DNA from: Geodermatophilus aquaeductus | Lineage (GTDB): Bacteria > Actinomycetota > Actinomycetes > Mycobacteriales > Geodermatophilaceae | Direction of reading: 5' to 3' | Length of the DNA: 64,000 bases | Assembly: GCF_900182545.1 (NCBI RefSeq) | Contig: NZ_FXTJ01000001.1 | Location: 186,001 to 250,000, forward strand | Part shown: positions 19,259-38,677 of the stretch, piece after piece | Layout: each line of letters opens with the position of its first letter | Numbering within the stretch: the first letter of the stretch is position 1 | Made by a program: the position numbers and the translations under genes | Notes under the pieces: generated by a model | What the model saw: only the letters and a program-made list of their open reading frames with translations | What the model was told of the DNA's origin: nothing | The model's database searches: none

Positions 19259-20092
19259 TCAGCGCTTCTTGTTGGTGCGCCGGCGGCGCACGATCAGGGC
19301 ATCACTGGCCTTGCGCTTGCGCGTGCGGCCCTCCGGCTTGCCCTTCGGGTTCACCGGGTGGCGACCACCGGAGGTCTTGCCCTCACCACCACCGTGCGGG
19401 TGGTCCACCGGGTTCATGGCGACACCGCGGACGGTCGGGCGCTTGCCCTTCCACCGCATGCGGCCGGCCTTGCCCCAGTTGATGTTCGACTGCTCGGCGT
19501 TGCCCACCTCGCCGATGGAGGCGCGGCAGCGGACGTCGACGTTGCGGATCTCGCCCGAGGGCATCCGCAGCTGGGCGAAGCGGCCCTCACGGGCGACCAG
19601 CTGGACGCTGGTGCCGGCCGAACGGGCGATCTTCGCCCCGCCACCGGGACGCAGCTCGATGGCGTGGACCACCGTGCCGACCGGGATGTTGCGCAGCGGC
19701 AGGTTGTTGCCCGGCTTGATGTCGGCCGCGGGGCCGCACTCCACCGTGTCGCCCTGCTTCAGGCGGGCCGGCGCGATGATGTAGCGCTTCTCGCCGTCGG
19801 CGAAGTGCAGCAGCGCGATGCGGGAGGTGCGGTTCGGGTCGTACTCGATGTGCGCGACCTTCGCCGGCACGCCGTCCTTGTCCGCCCGACGGAAGTCGAT
19901 GACGCGGTAGGCGCGCTTGTGGCCGCCGCCCTGATGGCGAGCGGTGACCTTCCCGTGGACGTTGCGCCCGCCGCGACCGTGCAGCGGTCGGACCAGCGAC
20001 TTCTCGGGATGGTCGCGGGTGACCTCGGCGAAGTCGGCGACGCTCGAGCCACGGCGGCCCGGCGTCGTCGGCTTGTACTTGCGGATAGCCAT
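19259..20092 (-). CDS. rplB: 50S ribosomal protein L2
   Basis: 277 residues, uL2, required for subunit joining and peptidyl transferase activity. [46 protein letters not shown] and the C-terminal [25 protein letters not shown] (with the conserved His) are present. Confidence 0.98.
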   Translation of the reverse strand: MAIRKYKPTTPGRRGSSVADFAEVTRDHPEKSLVRPLHGRGGRNVHGKVTARHQGGGHKRAYRVIDFRRADKDGVPAKVAHIEYDPNRTSRIALLHFADGEKRYIIAPARLKQGDTVECGPAADIKPGNNLPLRNIPVGTVVHAIELRPGGGAKIARSAGTSVQLVAREGRFAQLRMPSGEIRNVDVRCRASIGEVGNAEQSNINWGKAGRMRWKGKRPTVRGVAMNPVDHPHGGGEGKTSGGRHPVNPKGKPEGRTRKRKASDALIVRRRRTNKKR

Positions 20093-20135
20093 TGCTGACT
20101 CAGTCCTCTATCTCTGGTCCGAACGGCCCGGGCGC

Positions 20136-20438
20136 TCAGGCGCCGGGACCACCGAAGATCTCGATGCGGTCACCGGGGGCCAGCGACACGATGGCGCGCT
20201 TGGTGTCCTTGCGCTTGCCCATCTGCGTGCCGCGGCTGCGCTTGCGCTTGCCCTGGCGGTTGATCGTGTTCACGGAGAGGACCTTCACGTTGAAGACCTG
20301 CTCGACCGCGATCTTGATCTGGGTCTTGTTGGCCTCGGGCAGCACCACGAACGTGTACTGGTTGTCGTCCAGCAGCCCGTAGCTCTTCTCCGAGATGACC
20401 GGCGCCAGCAGGACGTCCCGGGGGTCGCGGACGCTCAT
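20136..20438 (-). CDS. rplW: 50S ribosomal protein L23
   Basis: 100 residues, uL23 at the exit-tunnel rim, docking site of trigger factor and [50 protein letters not shown] is typical. Overlaps rplD by four bases. Confidence 0.98.
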   Translation of the reverse strand: MSVRDPRDVLLAPVISEKSYGLLDDNQYTFVVLPEANKTQIKIAVEQVFNVKVLSVNTINRQGKRKRSRGTQMGKRKDTKRAIVSLAPGDRIEIFGGPGA

Positions 20439-21238
20439 GCCTTCTCCTCGGTGCTGTCGGTGGCGGTGTCGACGTCCAGGTCGGTGGTGCCCTGGGCCGG
20501 CTGGATCGACGGGATGGCGCCGGGGATGTCCGGCGTCGTCAGGTCGGGCTTGACCAGCGAGGTGCCACCGGCGGTGCCGTGCCCGCCGGACACGAACTCG
20601 GCCAGCGCCGTCTCGGTGAAGACCACCTCGTCGCTGACCAGGACGTCGTAGGTGTTGAGCTGGCCGGCGTCGATGAGGTGCACGCGCGGCTCGTTGCGCA
20701 GGCTCACCCAGTTGAGGACGTCGTCGCGGTCCAGGACCACGAGCACCCGCTTGGCGCCGGTGATCGTGTTCAGGGTCGCCAGGGCGGCCTTGGTCTTCGG
20801 GGCGTCCCCGTCGACGAAGGTGCTGACGACGTGCACGCGGCCCTCGCGCGCCCGGTCGGAGAGGGCACCGCGCAGGGCGGCGGCCTTCATCTTCTTGGGC
20901 GTGCGCTGCGAGTAGTCCCGCGGCTGGGGGCCGTGGACGGTGCCACCGCCGGCGAACTGCGGGGCGCGGATGGAGCCCTGACGGGCCCGGCCGGTGCCCT
21001 TCTGGCGGTAGGGCTTGACGCCACCACCGCTGACGGCGCCACGCGTCTTGGTCGAGTGCGTGCCCTGGCGGGCCGCGGCCAGCTGGGCCACGACCACCTG
21101 GTGCAGCAGCGCGACGTTCGCCGTGCGGTCGAACAGGTCACCGGGCAGCGTGACGCTGCCGGCGGTCTCCCCCGCCGGCGTGCGGACGTCGACCTGGCGG
21201 TCGGCGCGCGCGCCCTCGGTCACGGTGGACTCGGTCAC
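20435..21238 (-). CDS. rplD: 50S ribosomal protein L4 with C-terminal extension
   Basis: 267 residues, uL4. The conserved tunnel loop region [40 protein letters not shown] and [10 protein letters not shown] are present. Usual L4 is about 205-220 residues; the last ~45 (after [11 protein letters not shown]) are an acidic/Thr-rich extension. In E. coli L4 represses the S10 operon; whether it does so here is unknown. Overlaps rplC by four bases. Confidence 0.97.
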   Translation of the reverse strand: MTESTVTEGARADRQVDVRTPAGETAGSVTLPGDLFDRTANVALLHQVVVAQLAAARQGTHSTKTRGAVSGGGVKPYRQKGTGRARQGSIRAPQFAGGGTVHGPQPRDYSQRTPKKMKAAALRGALSDRAREGRVHVVSTFVDGDAPKTKAALATLNTITGAKRVLVVLDRDDVLNWVSLRNEPRVHLIDAGQLNTYDVLVSDEVVFTETALAEFVSGGHGTAGGTSLVKPDLTTPDIPGAIPSIQPAQGTTDLDVDTATDSTEEKA

Positions 21239-21900
21239 TTGGTGTCACTCCCCACGGGGCCGCCCTTGACGGCCGAACGGACGAGCACGAGGCCGCCCTT
21301 CGGACCGGGGATCGCGCCCTTGATCAGCAGCAGCCCGCGCTCGGTGTCCACCTTGTGGACCACGAGCGACAGGGTCGTCGTCCGGACGGCGCCCATGCGC
21401 CCGGCCATCTTCAGGCCCTTGAACACGCGGCCGGGGGTGGAGGCGCCACCGATGGAGCCGGGCGACCGGTGCTTGCGCTGGGTGCCGTGCGCCGCGCCGA
21501 GGCCCTTGAAGCCGTGACGCTTCATGACACCGGCGGTGCCCTTGCCCTTGCTCGTGCCGATGACGTCGACCTTGGCCACGCCGTCGAACACGTCGACGGT
21601 CAGCTCCTGGCCGGTCGTGTACTGGCCGGCGTCCTCGGTGCGCAGCTCCACCACGTGGCGGCGGGGCGTGACACCCGCCTTCGCGAAGTGCCCACCCTCG
21701 GGCTTGTTCACCTTGCGGGGGTCGATCGCACCGAAGCCGAGCTGGACGGCCGCGTAGCCGTCGACCTCGGGGGTGCGCACCTGCGTCACCACGTTGGGGC
21801 CGGCCTTGACGACGGTCACCGGCACCATGCGGTTGTTCTCGTCGAAGACCTGGGTCATCCCCAGCTTCTCGCCGAGGAGTCCGCGGAACGTACTCGCCAT
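21235..21900 (-). CDS. rplC: 50S ribosomal protein L3
   Basis: 221 residues, uL3. [32 protein letters not shown] and [26 protein letters not shown] (the peptidyl transferase-reaching loop) are conserved. Confidence 0.98.
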   Translation of the reverse strand: MASTFRGLLGEKLGMTQVFDENNRMVPVTVVKAGPNVVTQVRTPEVDGYAAVQLGFGAIDPRKVNKPEGGHFAKAGVTPRRHVVELRTEDAGQYTTGQELTVDVFDGVAKVDVIGTSKGKGTAGVMKRHGFKGLGAAHGTQRKHRSPGSIGGASTPGRVFKGLKMAGRMGAVRTTTLSLVVHKVDTERGLLLIKGAIPGPKGGLVLVRSAVKGGPVGSDTK

Positions 21901-21915
21901 GACTGGTCTCGGTCC

Positions 21916-22221
21916 TTACTGGATGTTCACGTCGACCGAGGCCGGCAGGTCGATGCGCATGAGCGCGTCGACCGTCTTCGGCGTCGGGTCGAGGATGTCG
22001 ATGAGCCGCTTGTGCGTGCGCATCTCGAAGTGCTCGCGCGAGTCCTTGTACTTGTGCGGCGAGCGGATGACGCAGTACACGTTCTTCTCCGTCGGCAGCG
22101 GCACCGGGCCGACGACGCGCGCACCGGTCTTGGTGACCGTGTCGACGATGCGCCGCGCCGAGGCGTCGATCGCCTCGTGGTCGTAGGCCTTCAGCCTGAT
22201 GCGGATCTTCTGTCCCGCCAT
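21916..22221 (-). CDS. rpsJ: 30S ribosomal protein S10 (NusE)
   Basis: 101 residues, uS10, which also acts as NusE in antitermination complexes. [29 protein letters not shown] is textbook. First gene of the S10 unit; the 160-bp leader upstream holds a 16-bp perfect palindrome. Confidence 0.98.
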   Translation of the reverse strand: MAGQKIRIRLKAYDHEAIDASARRIVDTVTKTGARVVGPVPLPTEKNVYCVIRSPHKYKDSREHFEMRTHKRLIDILDPTPKTVDALMRIDLPASVDVNIQ

Positions 22222-22319
22222 CGCTGTCTCTCGCTCCTGCCGATCGCTGTTCTGCTAGCTGGGGAACGCCGGGTGCGTCCGGACGTCATCCGGTCTGGCC
22301 CCAGCGGATGGGTGGCGGT

Positions 22320-22335
22320 GCACACACGTGTGTGC
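22320..22335. promoter_or_regulatory. Perfect 16-bp palindrome upstream of rpsJ (possible operator)
   Basis: GCACACACGTGTGTGC, alternating pyrimidine-purine for most of its length, lies about 100 bases upstream of the rpsJ ATG and 14 bases beyond the tuf terminator on the rpsJ side. Dyads of this kind are typical protein-binding sites; no hairpin terminator role is likely because of the modest GC content. Binding factor unknown. Confidence 0.4.
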
Positions 22336-22348
22336 CCGGCACCCGAGG

Positions 22349-22380
22349 ACGGGCGGCGGCCGCAACCGGCCGCCGCCCGT
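22349..22380 (-). terminator. tuf terminator
   Basis: Perfect 14-bp GC-rich inverted repeat (22349-22362 / 22367-22380) with a 4-base CAAC loop, starting eight bases after the tuf stop. It ends the rpsL-rpsG-fusA-tuf unit before rpsJ. Confidence 0.8.
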
Positions 22381-22387
22381 CAGGATG

Positions 22388-23581
<1,194 letters not shown>

Positions 23582-23640
23582 TGGGTTCCTCTCCTCGTGG
23601 TGTCGCAGTCGTGCTGACGCTGGGGTGGGCTTGCTGGGGG

Positions 23641-23667
23641 GCCGGGCGGGGGACTACCCCGCCCGGC
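23641..23667 (-). terminator. Hairpin in fusA-tuf spacer
   Basis: Perfect 11-bp inverted repeat (23641-23651 / 23657-23667, 5-base loop) right after the fusA stop. It may attenuate read-through or protect the fusA 3' end; tuf probably also has its own promoter, not recognised here. Confidence 0.55.
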
Positions 23668-23670
23668 GGG

Positions 23671-25770
<2,100 letters not shown>

Positions 25771-25875
25771 CTCTGTCTCCTCTTTGTCTCTGGTCCGCGT
25801 GCGGGTGTCCGGGGGTGGCCCGGCGTCCCCCGCCGGCGGGTGCTGGTGGACGGGTGCGTCACCAGCGGGGTGCGA

Positions 25876-26346
25876 CTACCAGCGGTAGTGCGCGAAGGCC
25901 TTGTTCGACTCGGCCATCTTGTGGGTGTCCTCGCGGCGCTTGACCGCGGCACCGAGGCCGTTGCTGGCGTCGAGCAGCTCGTTCATGAGGCGCTCGGTCA
26001 TCGTCTTCTCGCGGCGCGCCCGGCTGTACTGGATGAGCCAGCGCAGGCCGAGGGTGGTGCTGCGGGAGGCGCGGACCTCGACCGGGACCTGGTAGGTGGC
26101 GCCACCGACACGGCGGCTGCGGACCTCGAGGGCCGGCTTGACGTTGTCCAGCGCGCGCTTGAGCGTGACCACCGGGTCGGTGTCGGTCTTGGCGCGGGCA
26201 CCCTCGAGGGCGCCGTAGACGATCGCCTCGGCGACCGAGCGCTTGCCGTCGACCAGGACCTTGTTCACCAGCTGGGTGACCAGCGGCGACTGGTAGACCG
26301 GGTCGGCGACCAGAGGACGACGCGGGGCGGGGCCCTTGCGCGGCAT
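25876..26346 (-). CDS. rpsG: 30S ribosomal protein S7
   Basis: 156 residues, uS7, which nucleates assembly of the 30S head. [40 protein letters not shown] and [13 protein letters not shown] are typical. The ATG at 26346 overlaps the rpsL TAA (TAATG). Confidence 0.98.
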   Translation of the reverse strand: MPRKGPAPRRPLVADPVYQSPLVTQLVNKVLVDGKRSVAEAIVYGALEGARAKTDTDPVVTLKRALDNVKPALEVRSRRVGGATYQVPVEVRASRSTTLGLRWLIQYSRARREKTMTERLMNELLDASNGLGAAVKRREDTHKMAESNKAFAHYRW

Positions 26347-26720
26347 TAGCTCTTCTCCTTCTTCGCGCCGTACCGGCTGCGAGCCTGCTTGCGGTTGCGG
26401 ACACCCTGGGTGTCCAGCGAGCCACGGATGATCTTGTAACGCACACCCGGGAGGTCCTTCACGCGGCCGCCGCGCACGAGCACCATCGAGTGCTCCTGCA
26501 GGTTGTGGCCGACGCCCGGGATGTAGGCGGTCACCTCGATGCCACTGGTGAGGCGGACGCGAGCGACCTTGCGCAGCGCCGAGTTCGGCTTCTTCGGCGT
26601 CGTCGTGTACACGCGGGTGCACACGCCGCGACGCTGAGGGGAGCCCTTCAACGCCGGGGTCTTGGTCTTCTCGACCTTGTCCTCGCGGCCCTTTCGGACC
26701 AGCTGGTTGATCGTGGGCAT
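26346..26720 (-). CDS. rpsL: 30S ribosomal protein S12
   Basis: 124 residues, uS12 of the decoding centre. [57 protein letters not shown] includes the conserved Lys in TPKKPNS associated with streptomycin sensitivity, so the streptomycin-binding region looks wild type. First gene of the str unit; an AGGTAGGAG ribosome-binding site precedes it. Confidence 0.98.
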   Translation of the reverse strand: MPTINQLVRKGREDKVEKTKTPALKGSPQRRGVCTRVYTTTPKKPNSALRKVARVRLTSGIEVTAYIPGVGHNLQEHSMVLVRGGRVKDLPGVRYKIIRGSLDTQGVRNRKQARSRYGAKKEKS

Positions 26721-27340
26721 GGGTGGCCTGGATCTCCTACCTGCGCTGGGTCGTGCTGTGGACGGTGCTGCTGTCGTGTCGTGTCGCCGGTGCCGGTCCT
26801 GCCGGGGTCGTCCCCCCAGGTCGCGAGCCATTCACCGGCCCCCGCGGTCGGGCGTGTCACCCTTCCCGGGACCGGCCTGTGATCGGACCGGACGGGTCGC
26901 CCCCCGCGACTCGGCGCCGCCACCTCCGGGACCGTCCGTCGTGGACGATTCCCCGGGGCGGACCCGCGGCCTGGAGGACGGACCTCCGGACACCCAGGCG
27001 CACCGCGAACGGGAGCAGGCCCAGGGCACCCTGGGCACGGCTGCCCACGATACCCGCGTGCTGGGGACCGGTCAAAGCCGGGTCCCGGAGCCCGAGCGGG
27101 CAGGGCCTGCCTGCCACCCGGGCCCGCTCGACGGGGACAACGGTGCGGGGCCGCCGGCCATTCCCGGTGGCCCCGGAGCCGTCCGCGACGGTCCCGGGGG
27201 GGGAGGCCGCACTGTACCGCGGTGGACGCCCCGCGCCAGGGGTGCGACGCAGGGATCCGAGGCGCGTCGGCCCGCGCGACTGTCGGCACCTCCCCCTACC
27301 GTCGGTCCCAACGAGACCACTCACCGCTACGGAGGCCACC
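26721..27340. other. Gene-free spacer between rpsL and the divergent protease gene
   Basis: 620 bases with no convincing gene; the long frames crossing it look like GC-composition artefacts. It must hold the str operon promoter (minus) and the protease promoter (plus), but no -35/-10 pair is convincing. A 9-bp inverted repeat (27093-27101 / 27122-27130) and a GGGACC...GGTCCC dyad near 27064-27086 are the only structures noticed. The GGAGG at 27331-27335 serves the protease. Confidence 0.6.
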
Positions 27341-28306
27341 GTGCAGATCGACTCGGCGCGCGAGCTCAAGGCCCGCCTGTCCGCCCGGCTGGCCGAGGGC
27401 TTCGCCCCGGTGCGCGCGAGCGGGCTGGGCGGACGGCTGTGGACCCGGCCGGCCATCGGGCTGGCCCCCGTCGGACCCGGGCGCGCCCACCTGGCCATCC
27501 GCGTCTCCGCCCCGGAGGACGCCCGTGTGCTCCTGACCGGCCTCGACGACGCGGTGCGCGCGCAGGTCGACGTCCGGGTGACCGGGCCGATACTGCCCTT
27601 CTCCTCCCCCGCCCCGGCCGACCTCCAGCGGCGCACCCGGCCGCTGCACCCGGGGCTGTCGGTGGCCCACCCCGCGGTGAGCGCCGGGACGCTCGGGGGC
27701 TTCGTCCGGCTCGGCGGCCGCCTGGCGATCCTGTCGAACAACCACGTCCTCGCCGCCAGCGACGCCGGGGCCGTCGGCGACGCGGTCCTGCAGCCCGGGC
27801 CGGCCGACGGCGGGGTCCCGGCCGACCGGGTGGCCACGCTCAGCGGCTTCCAGCCCCTCTCCGACGGTCCCAACCGGGTCGACGCCGCCGTCGCCGTCCT
27901 CGACGAGGGCGTCGACGCCGAGCCGGGGCGGGTGCCGGGTGGCCCGCTGGCGGCCACCGTGGCCGACGGCGAGGAGGTCGAGCCCGACGAGGAGGTCGAG
28001 AAGGTCGGCCGCACCACCGGGCACACCCGCGGGCGGGTCACCGCCGTGGAGGTCGACGGCGTCGCCGTCCAGTACGACGACGGCGTGCACGTCTTCGACG
28101 ACCAGATCGAGATCGAGGGGCTGTCCGGGGCGTTCTCCGAGGGCGGGGACAGCGGCTCGGTCATCTGGCGCAGCGCCGACCGCGTGCCCCTGGCCCTGCT
28201 GTTCGCCGGCAGCAGCGAGGGCGGCAGCAACGGGGCCGGGCTGACCTTCGCCAACCCGCTGTCGACGGTGCTGGCCACCCTGGGTGTGGAGTGGGTCGCC
28301 TCCTGA
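27341..28306 (+). CDS. Trypsin-like (S1/Nal1-like) serine protease
   Basis: 321 residues, no signal peptide or membrane segment. A ~85-residue N-terminal alpha/beta region (SARELKARLSARLAEG ... AIGLAPVGPGRAHLAIRVS) precedes a chymotrypsin-fold domain. The likely triad is His135 (ILSNNHVLA), Asp181 (NRVDAAVAVL) and Ser271 (GGDSGS). KVGRTTGHTRGRVTAV is the strand region commonly seen in bacterial Nal1-like S1 proteases. GTG start at 27341 with GGAGG five bases upstream; the frame continues upstream without conservation. Cytoplasmic location and substrate are unknown. The next gene resembles its N-terminal domain. Confidence 0.82.
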   Translation: MQIDSARELKARLSARLAEGFAPVRASGLGGRLWTRPAIGLAPVGPGRAHLAIRVSAPEDARVLLTGLDDAVRAQVDVRVTGPILPFSSPAPADLQRRTRPLHPGLSVAHPAVSAGTLGGFVRLGGRLAILSNNHVLAASDAGAVGDAVLQPGPADGGVPADRVATLSGFQPLSDGPNRVDAAVAVLDEGVDAEPGRVPGGPLAATVADGEEVEPDEEVEKVGRTTGHTRGRVTAVEVDGVAVQYDDGVHVFDDQIEIEGLSGAFSEGGDSGSVIWRSADRVPLALLFAGSSEGGSNGAGLTFANPLSTVLATLGVEWVAS

Positions 28307-28317
28307 CCTCCTGAGGA

Positions 28318-28358
28318 CGTTCCCCCGGGTCAGGGGGATGTCGCTCCGGGCGGGAACG
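28318..28358 (+). terminator. Imperfect hairpin after the protease gene
   Basis: Arms CGTTCCC (28318-28324) and GGGAACG (28352-28358) with further CCCGG/CCGGG pairing inside. It starts about 10 bases after the protease stop and could end that transcript or separate it from the small gene downstream. Confidence 0.4.
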
Positions 28359-28449
28359 AGGCACCATGGGGGGCGACCGAGCCCGCGCGGCCGTCCGGGA
28401 TCCCCCGAGTCCCGGGCACCCGGCGCGCGGGCGTCAGCGAGGAGACCTC

Positions 28450-28680
28450 GTGACCGACCGTGCCGCCGCCCGCGCCGCCAAGACCACGCTCGCCGGTCAG
28501 CTGTCCGCCCAGCCCGGCGTCGTCGGCATCGGGCTGGCGCGGCGGGACAGCGGCTACGTGGTCAAGGTCGACGTCGCCGACGCGGCCGCGGCCGGCCTGG
28601 TCCCCCGCGACGTCGACGGCGTCCGGGTGGTCACCGAGGTCGTCGGCGTGATCCGGCCCCTGCGCAGCCGCACCGCCTGA
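28450..28680 (+). CDS. Small protein resembling the N-terminal domain of S1/Nal1-like proteases
   Basis: 76 residues, starting VTDRAAARAAKTTLAGQLSAQ. The core GVVGIGLARRDSGYVVKVDV, then PRDVDGVRVVTEVVGVIRPL, matches the pattern VxGIGxxxxxxxVxVxV...P..VdGV.V....G.I that is common before the protease domain of bacterial trypsin-like proteins, and is comparable in layout to residues 38-83 of the neighbouring protease. A GCGAGGAGA ribosome-binding site precedes the GTG at 28450; upstream in-frame codons are not needed. It could be a pro-domain, inhibitor or substrate adaptor of the protease; all inference. Confidence 0.7.
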   Translation: MTDRAAARAAKTTLAGQLSAQPGVVGIGLARRDSGYVVKVDVADAAAAGLVPRDVDGVRVVTEVVGVIRPLRSRTA

Positions 28681-28766
28681 GCCGCTCCCGCACGTCCCGG
28701 GGCACGCCGCCCCCGCTACGGTCGCCGGAGGCGCCGACGCGGGCGCCGCCGACCAGAGGAGTGCAG

Positions 28767-29810
28767 GTGCGCATCGGCATCCAGGCCAGTTACGCGGGGG
28801 GTTTCCAGGAGACGGCGGCGGAGATCGTCGACCTGGAGGCCGCGGGGCTCGACCTCGCCATGTGCGCGGAGGTCTACACCTTCGACGCCGTCAGCCAGCT
28901 CGGGTACCTGGCCGCCGTCACGCAGCGGGTCGAGCTGATGAGCGCCATCCTGCCCATCTACAGCCGCACGCCGGCCCTGACGGCGATGACCGCGGCCGGG
29001 CTGGACTTCGTCTCCGGCGGCCGCTTCACCCTGGGCCTGGGCGCCTCGGGCCCGCAGGTCATCGAGGGCTGGCACGGCGTCCCCTACGACGCGCCGCTGC
29101 AGCGCACCCGCGAGGTCGTGGAGATCTGCCGCCAGGTGTGGCGCCGGGACCGGCTGGTGCACGAGGGCCCGAAGTACACCGTGCCGCTGCCGGCCGAGCA
29201 GGGCACCGGCCTGGGCAAGCCACTCAAGCTCATCAACACCCCGGTCCGCGAGCGGATCCCGGTGATGCTGGCCGCGCTCGGTCCCAAGAACGTGGAGCTG
29301 GCCGCGGAGATCGCCGAGGTGTGGGAGCCGATCTGGTTCATGCCGGAGCGCGCCGACGACGTCTGGGGCGACTCGCTGCGGGCCGGCAAGGCCAAGCGCG
29401 ACGCGGAGCTCGGCGACCTGCAGGTCATCTGCGGCGTGCCCGTGGCGATCGGCGAGGACGTCGACCACCTGCACGACGCCGTCCGGCCGCAGCTGGCGCT
29501 CTACGTCGGCGGGATGGGCGCCAAGGGCAAGAACTTCTACAACGACCTGGCACGGCGCTACGGGTACGAGGAGGCGGCGGAGACCGTCCAGGAGCTCTAC
29601 CTGGGCGGCAAGAAGGACGAGGCGGCCGCGGCGCTGCCCGACGACTTCGTCCGCAAGGTGTCGCTCATCGGCCCGGAGTCCTACGTCGCCGAGCGGGTGT
29701 CCGCCTACGCCGAGGCCGGCGTCACCACCCTCGCCCTGCAGCCGCTCGACGACAGCCGCGAGGGCCGGCTGCGCACCGTGGAGACCATGCGCCGCCTGGC
29801 CGACGCGTAG
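28767..29810 (+). CDS. LLM-class F420-dependent oxidoreductase
   Basis: 347 residues, TIM-barrel luciferase-like monooxygenase. MRIGIQASYAGGF..., VELMSAILPIYSRTPALTAMTAAGLDFVSGGRFTLGLGASGPQVIEGWHGVPYD is the actinobacterial F420-dependent signature. IPVMLAALGPKNVELAAEIAEVWEPIWF and GPESYVAERVSAYAEAGVTTLALQPL complete the barrel. GTG at 28767 follows AGAGGA at suitable spacing; a GTG two codons earlier is too close. Substrate cannot be predicted. Confidence 0.9.
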   Translation: MRIGIQASYAGGFQETAAEIVDLEAAGLDLAMCAEVYTFDAVSQLGYLAAVTQRVELMSAILPIYSRTPALTAMTAAGLDFVSGGRFTLGLGASGPQVIEGWHGVPYDAPLQRTREVVEICRQVWRRDRLVHEGPKYTVPLPAEQGTGLGKPLKLINTPVRERIPVMLAALGPKNVELAAEIAEVWEPIWFMPERADDVWGDSLRAGKAKRDAELGDLQVICGVPVAIGEDVDHLHDAVRPQLALYVGGMGAKGKNFYNDLARRYGYEEAAETVQELYLGGKKDEAAAALPDDFVRKVSLIGPESYVAERVSAYAEAGVTTLALQPLDDSREGRLRTVETMRRLADA

Positions 29811-29846
29811 GACCGGTGTTGCGTCACGTGACACTGCCGTCGTCCT

Positions 29847-29874
29847 AGCTCACCTCCGAGCGTCCTGGCTCACC
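29847..29874. repeat. Degenerate direct repeat in the LLM-rpoC spacer
   Basis: CGTCCTAGCTCACC (29841-29854) is followed 20 bases later by CGTCCTGGCTCACC (29861-29874), 13 of 14 identical. The second copy forms the left arm of the first hairpin below. Suggests local duplication or two half-sites of a repeated intergenic element. Confidence 0.5.
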
Positions 29875-29895
29875 GTCGGCGGTGAGCCAGGACGC
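29860..29895. terminator. Hairpin 1 of the LLM-rpoC spacer
   Basis: Perfect 16-bp inverted repeat (29860-29875 / 29880-29895) with a TCGG loop. It sits 50 bases after the LLM gene stop on the plus strand. Its right arm shares GACGC (29891-29895) with the left arm of hairpin 2. Confidence 0.65.
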
Positions 29896-29927
29896 GGCAC
29901 GATCAGGTGACCTGATCGTGCCGCGTC
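29891..29927. repeat. Hairpin 2 of the LLM-rpoC spacer (18-bp palindrome)
   Basis: Almost perfect 37-base palindrome: 18-bp arms (29891-29908 / 29910-29927) around a single G. It shares five bases with hairpin 1, so both cannot fully form in one RNA. It reads the same on both strands apart from the centre and could also be a protein-binding or REP-like element. Confidence 0.6.
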
Positions 29928-29940
29928 CCCCACACGCGGA

Positions 29941-29974
29941 AGGGCCCCGCAGATCTCGCGATCTGCGGGGCCCT
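29941..29974 (-). terminator. rpoC terminator (hairpin 3)
   Basis: Perfect 15-bp inverted repeat (29941-29955 / 29960-29974, TCGC loop) starting about 18 bases after the rpoC stop. The likely end of the rpoBC transcript. Confidence 0.78.
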
Positions 29975-29992
29975 CCTCACGTGCTGCGGGGA

Positions 29993-33898
<3,906 letters not shown>

Positions 33899-33956
33899 TG
33901 AGTGGACCCCTTTCCCGGGGCTCGGTTACTGCTTTTTCGATCGGTTGTCGGGGGGC

Positions 33957-33988
33957 GCCGGCCGGCCCCGCTCAGGGGGCCGGCCGGC
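33957..33988 (-). terminator. Strong hairpin in the rpoB-rpoC spacer
   Basis: Perfect 13-bp inverted repeat of GCCGGCCGGCCCC type (33957-33969 / 33976-33988, 6-base loop), beginning six bases after the rpoB stop. An RNA hairpin this stable between two subunits needed in equal amounts suggests an attenuator or processing site, not a full terminator. Confidence 0.55.
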
Positions 33989-33994
33989 GGCCGA

Positions 33995-37504
<3,510 letters not shown>

Positions 37505-37874
37505 GATGCGTCCTTCCAAGGACCTCACGACGTGCGGGCGGTGGGTGCGGGGTCGTCCTGGGTCGTCGTCGGTATCGGCGGGGCTGTCCGCGGCGTCCGG
37601 CCCGCCGGGTCGACGGAGTCGTCGCCGGGGTGCCGGGAATCCCGGGCACCCCAGGTGACCCGTCTCGGCGGGCAGGCAGTCAGGGGGCAGCGCAACAGAG
37701 AACCCTACCCCTGCTCGCTGGGGCTGTCCACGTCGGGGGTGAGTGGCGACCCACACCACGTCCCCGGGAAGGACAGCGCCCACACGACGGGCGGCATTCC
37801 GCGCGACGATGATGCCAGCCCGGGTGCCCCCTTGTCGCCGCCACGCCGCGACGATTCTGCCGCGGCCGGCCCGG
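37505..37874. other. rpoB leader and spacer to the mce locus
   Basis: 370 bases without a gene. It contains a promoter candidate for rpoB (37702-37730) and a bulged GGGGTGCC/GGCACCCC hairpin (37627-37652) that would lie in the rpoB 5' leader. No clear terminator for the mce locus was found, so some read-through into rpoB is possible. Confidence 0.55.
37702..37730 (-). promoter_or_regulatory. Putative rpoB promoter
   Basis: Minus strand TGGACA (37725-37730), 17-base spacer, TAGGGT (37702-37707). Both hexamers fit housekeeping sigma-A sites of actinobacteria. It predicts a start near 37695 and a leader of about 190 bases before the TTG of rpoB. Confidence 0.6.
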
Positions 37875-38672
37875 TCAGCTGGTCGTCAGCAGGGTGAGGT
37901 CGCTGATCTTCCAGTCGCCGTCCACGCGCGTGAGCTGCACCTGCACGGTCTGGGTGCACGACTGCGCGCCCTCCGGCGTGACCGTGCACTCCGAGCCCTC
38001 GGGGGCCGTCTGGGTCCCGCTGTTCACCGACTGGACGACGTACTGGCCGAACACCACGACGGTGGCGGTGTCCTGGTCGTCGGAGACCTGCTGCAGGCCG
38101 ACGTCGAGCACCTCGTAGCGCGTGGTGGCCGAGACCTGCTCGTAGGTGTCGACGATCCCGCCCTGCGACAGGTCGGTCTCGTACTGCTCCCGCAGGTCGC
38201 CGGTCAGGACGTCGAGCTTGCGCTGCACGCTGCCCTCGGAGTCCTGGTAGTCGTAGGCGTAGAGGGCCTGCACGTCCTCGCGCGCCGCGGCGAAGACCTC
38301 CGGCGAGACGTGCGTGGGGTGCAGCCGCTGCCAGGCCAGGAACGCCACGGCGCCGGCGGCCAGCACGCAGAGCACCCCGAGGACCGCCACCGGCGACAGC
38401 CGCCGGCTCCGGGCGGGCGCGGCCGCGGGAGCCGGGCGGGTGCGCGCCGGCCGGGTGCGCCGGGCGGAGGTGCCCGACCCCGCCCGCGGCTCCCCGCCGC
38501 TGGCCGGCTTCTCCAGCGAGGTGGTCGCTCCGGTCGCCGTCGGCGTCGCGTCGGGGCGGGGCTCCTCGCGGTCGCGGCGGCTGCCGGCCACCCGGGGCCG
38601 CGGGGACGGACGGGGCCGCTCGGCACGCGGCCGCGGCGTCGGGCGGGGGCGCTCCCCCGGGGTCTCGCTCAC
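37875..38672 (-). CDS. Mce-associated membrane protein (second copy)
   Basis: 265 residues. A ~100-residue Arg/Pro-rich cytosolic N-terminus, one membrane helix (about 95-115, [23 protein letters not shown]) and an extracytoplasmic domain with [16 protein letters not shown] and a terminal [13 protein letters not shown] strand, the Mce-associated (VirB8/NTF2-like) pattern. The GTG at 38672 is chosen because a full GGAGGTGA Shine-Dalgarno lies five bases upstream; GTG 38681 is too close to it. Last gene of the mce locus; probably stabilises the Mce complex. Confidence 0.85.
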   Translation of the reverse strand: MSETPGERPRPTPRPRAERPRPSPRPRVAGSRRDREEPRPDATPTATGATTSLEKPASGGEPRAGSGTSARRTRPARTRPAPAAAPARSRRLSPVAVLGVLCVLAAGAVAFLAWQRLHPTHVSPEVFAAAREDVQALYAYDYQDSEGSVQRKLDVLTGDLREQYETDLSQGGIVDTYEQVSATTRYEVLDVGLQQVSDDQDTATVVVFGQYVVQSVNSGTQTAPEGSECTVTPEGAQSCTQTVQVQLTRVDGDWKISDLTLLTTS

Positions 38673-38677
38673 GCCGG

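Noticed and set aside
27000..27340. Upstream extension of the protease gene to 26723
   Set aside because: The extension is Pro/Arg-rich without conservation, while GTG 27341 has a GGAGG at proper distance.
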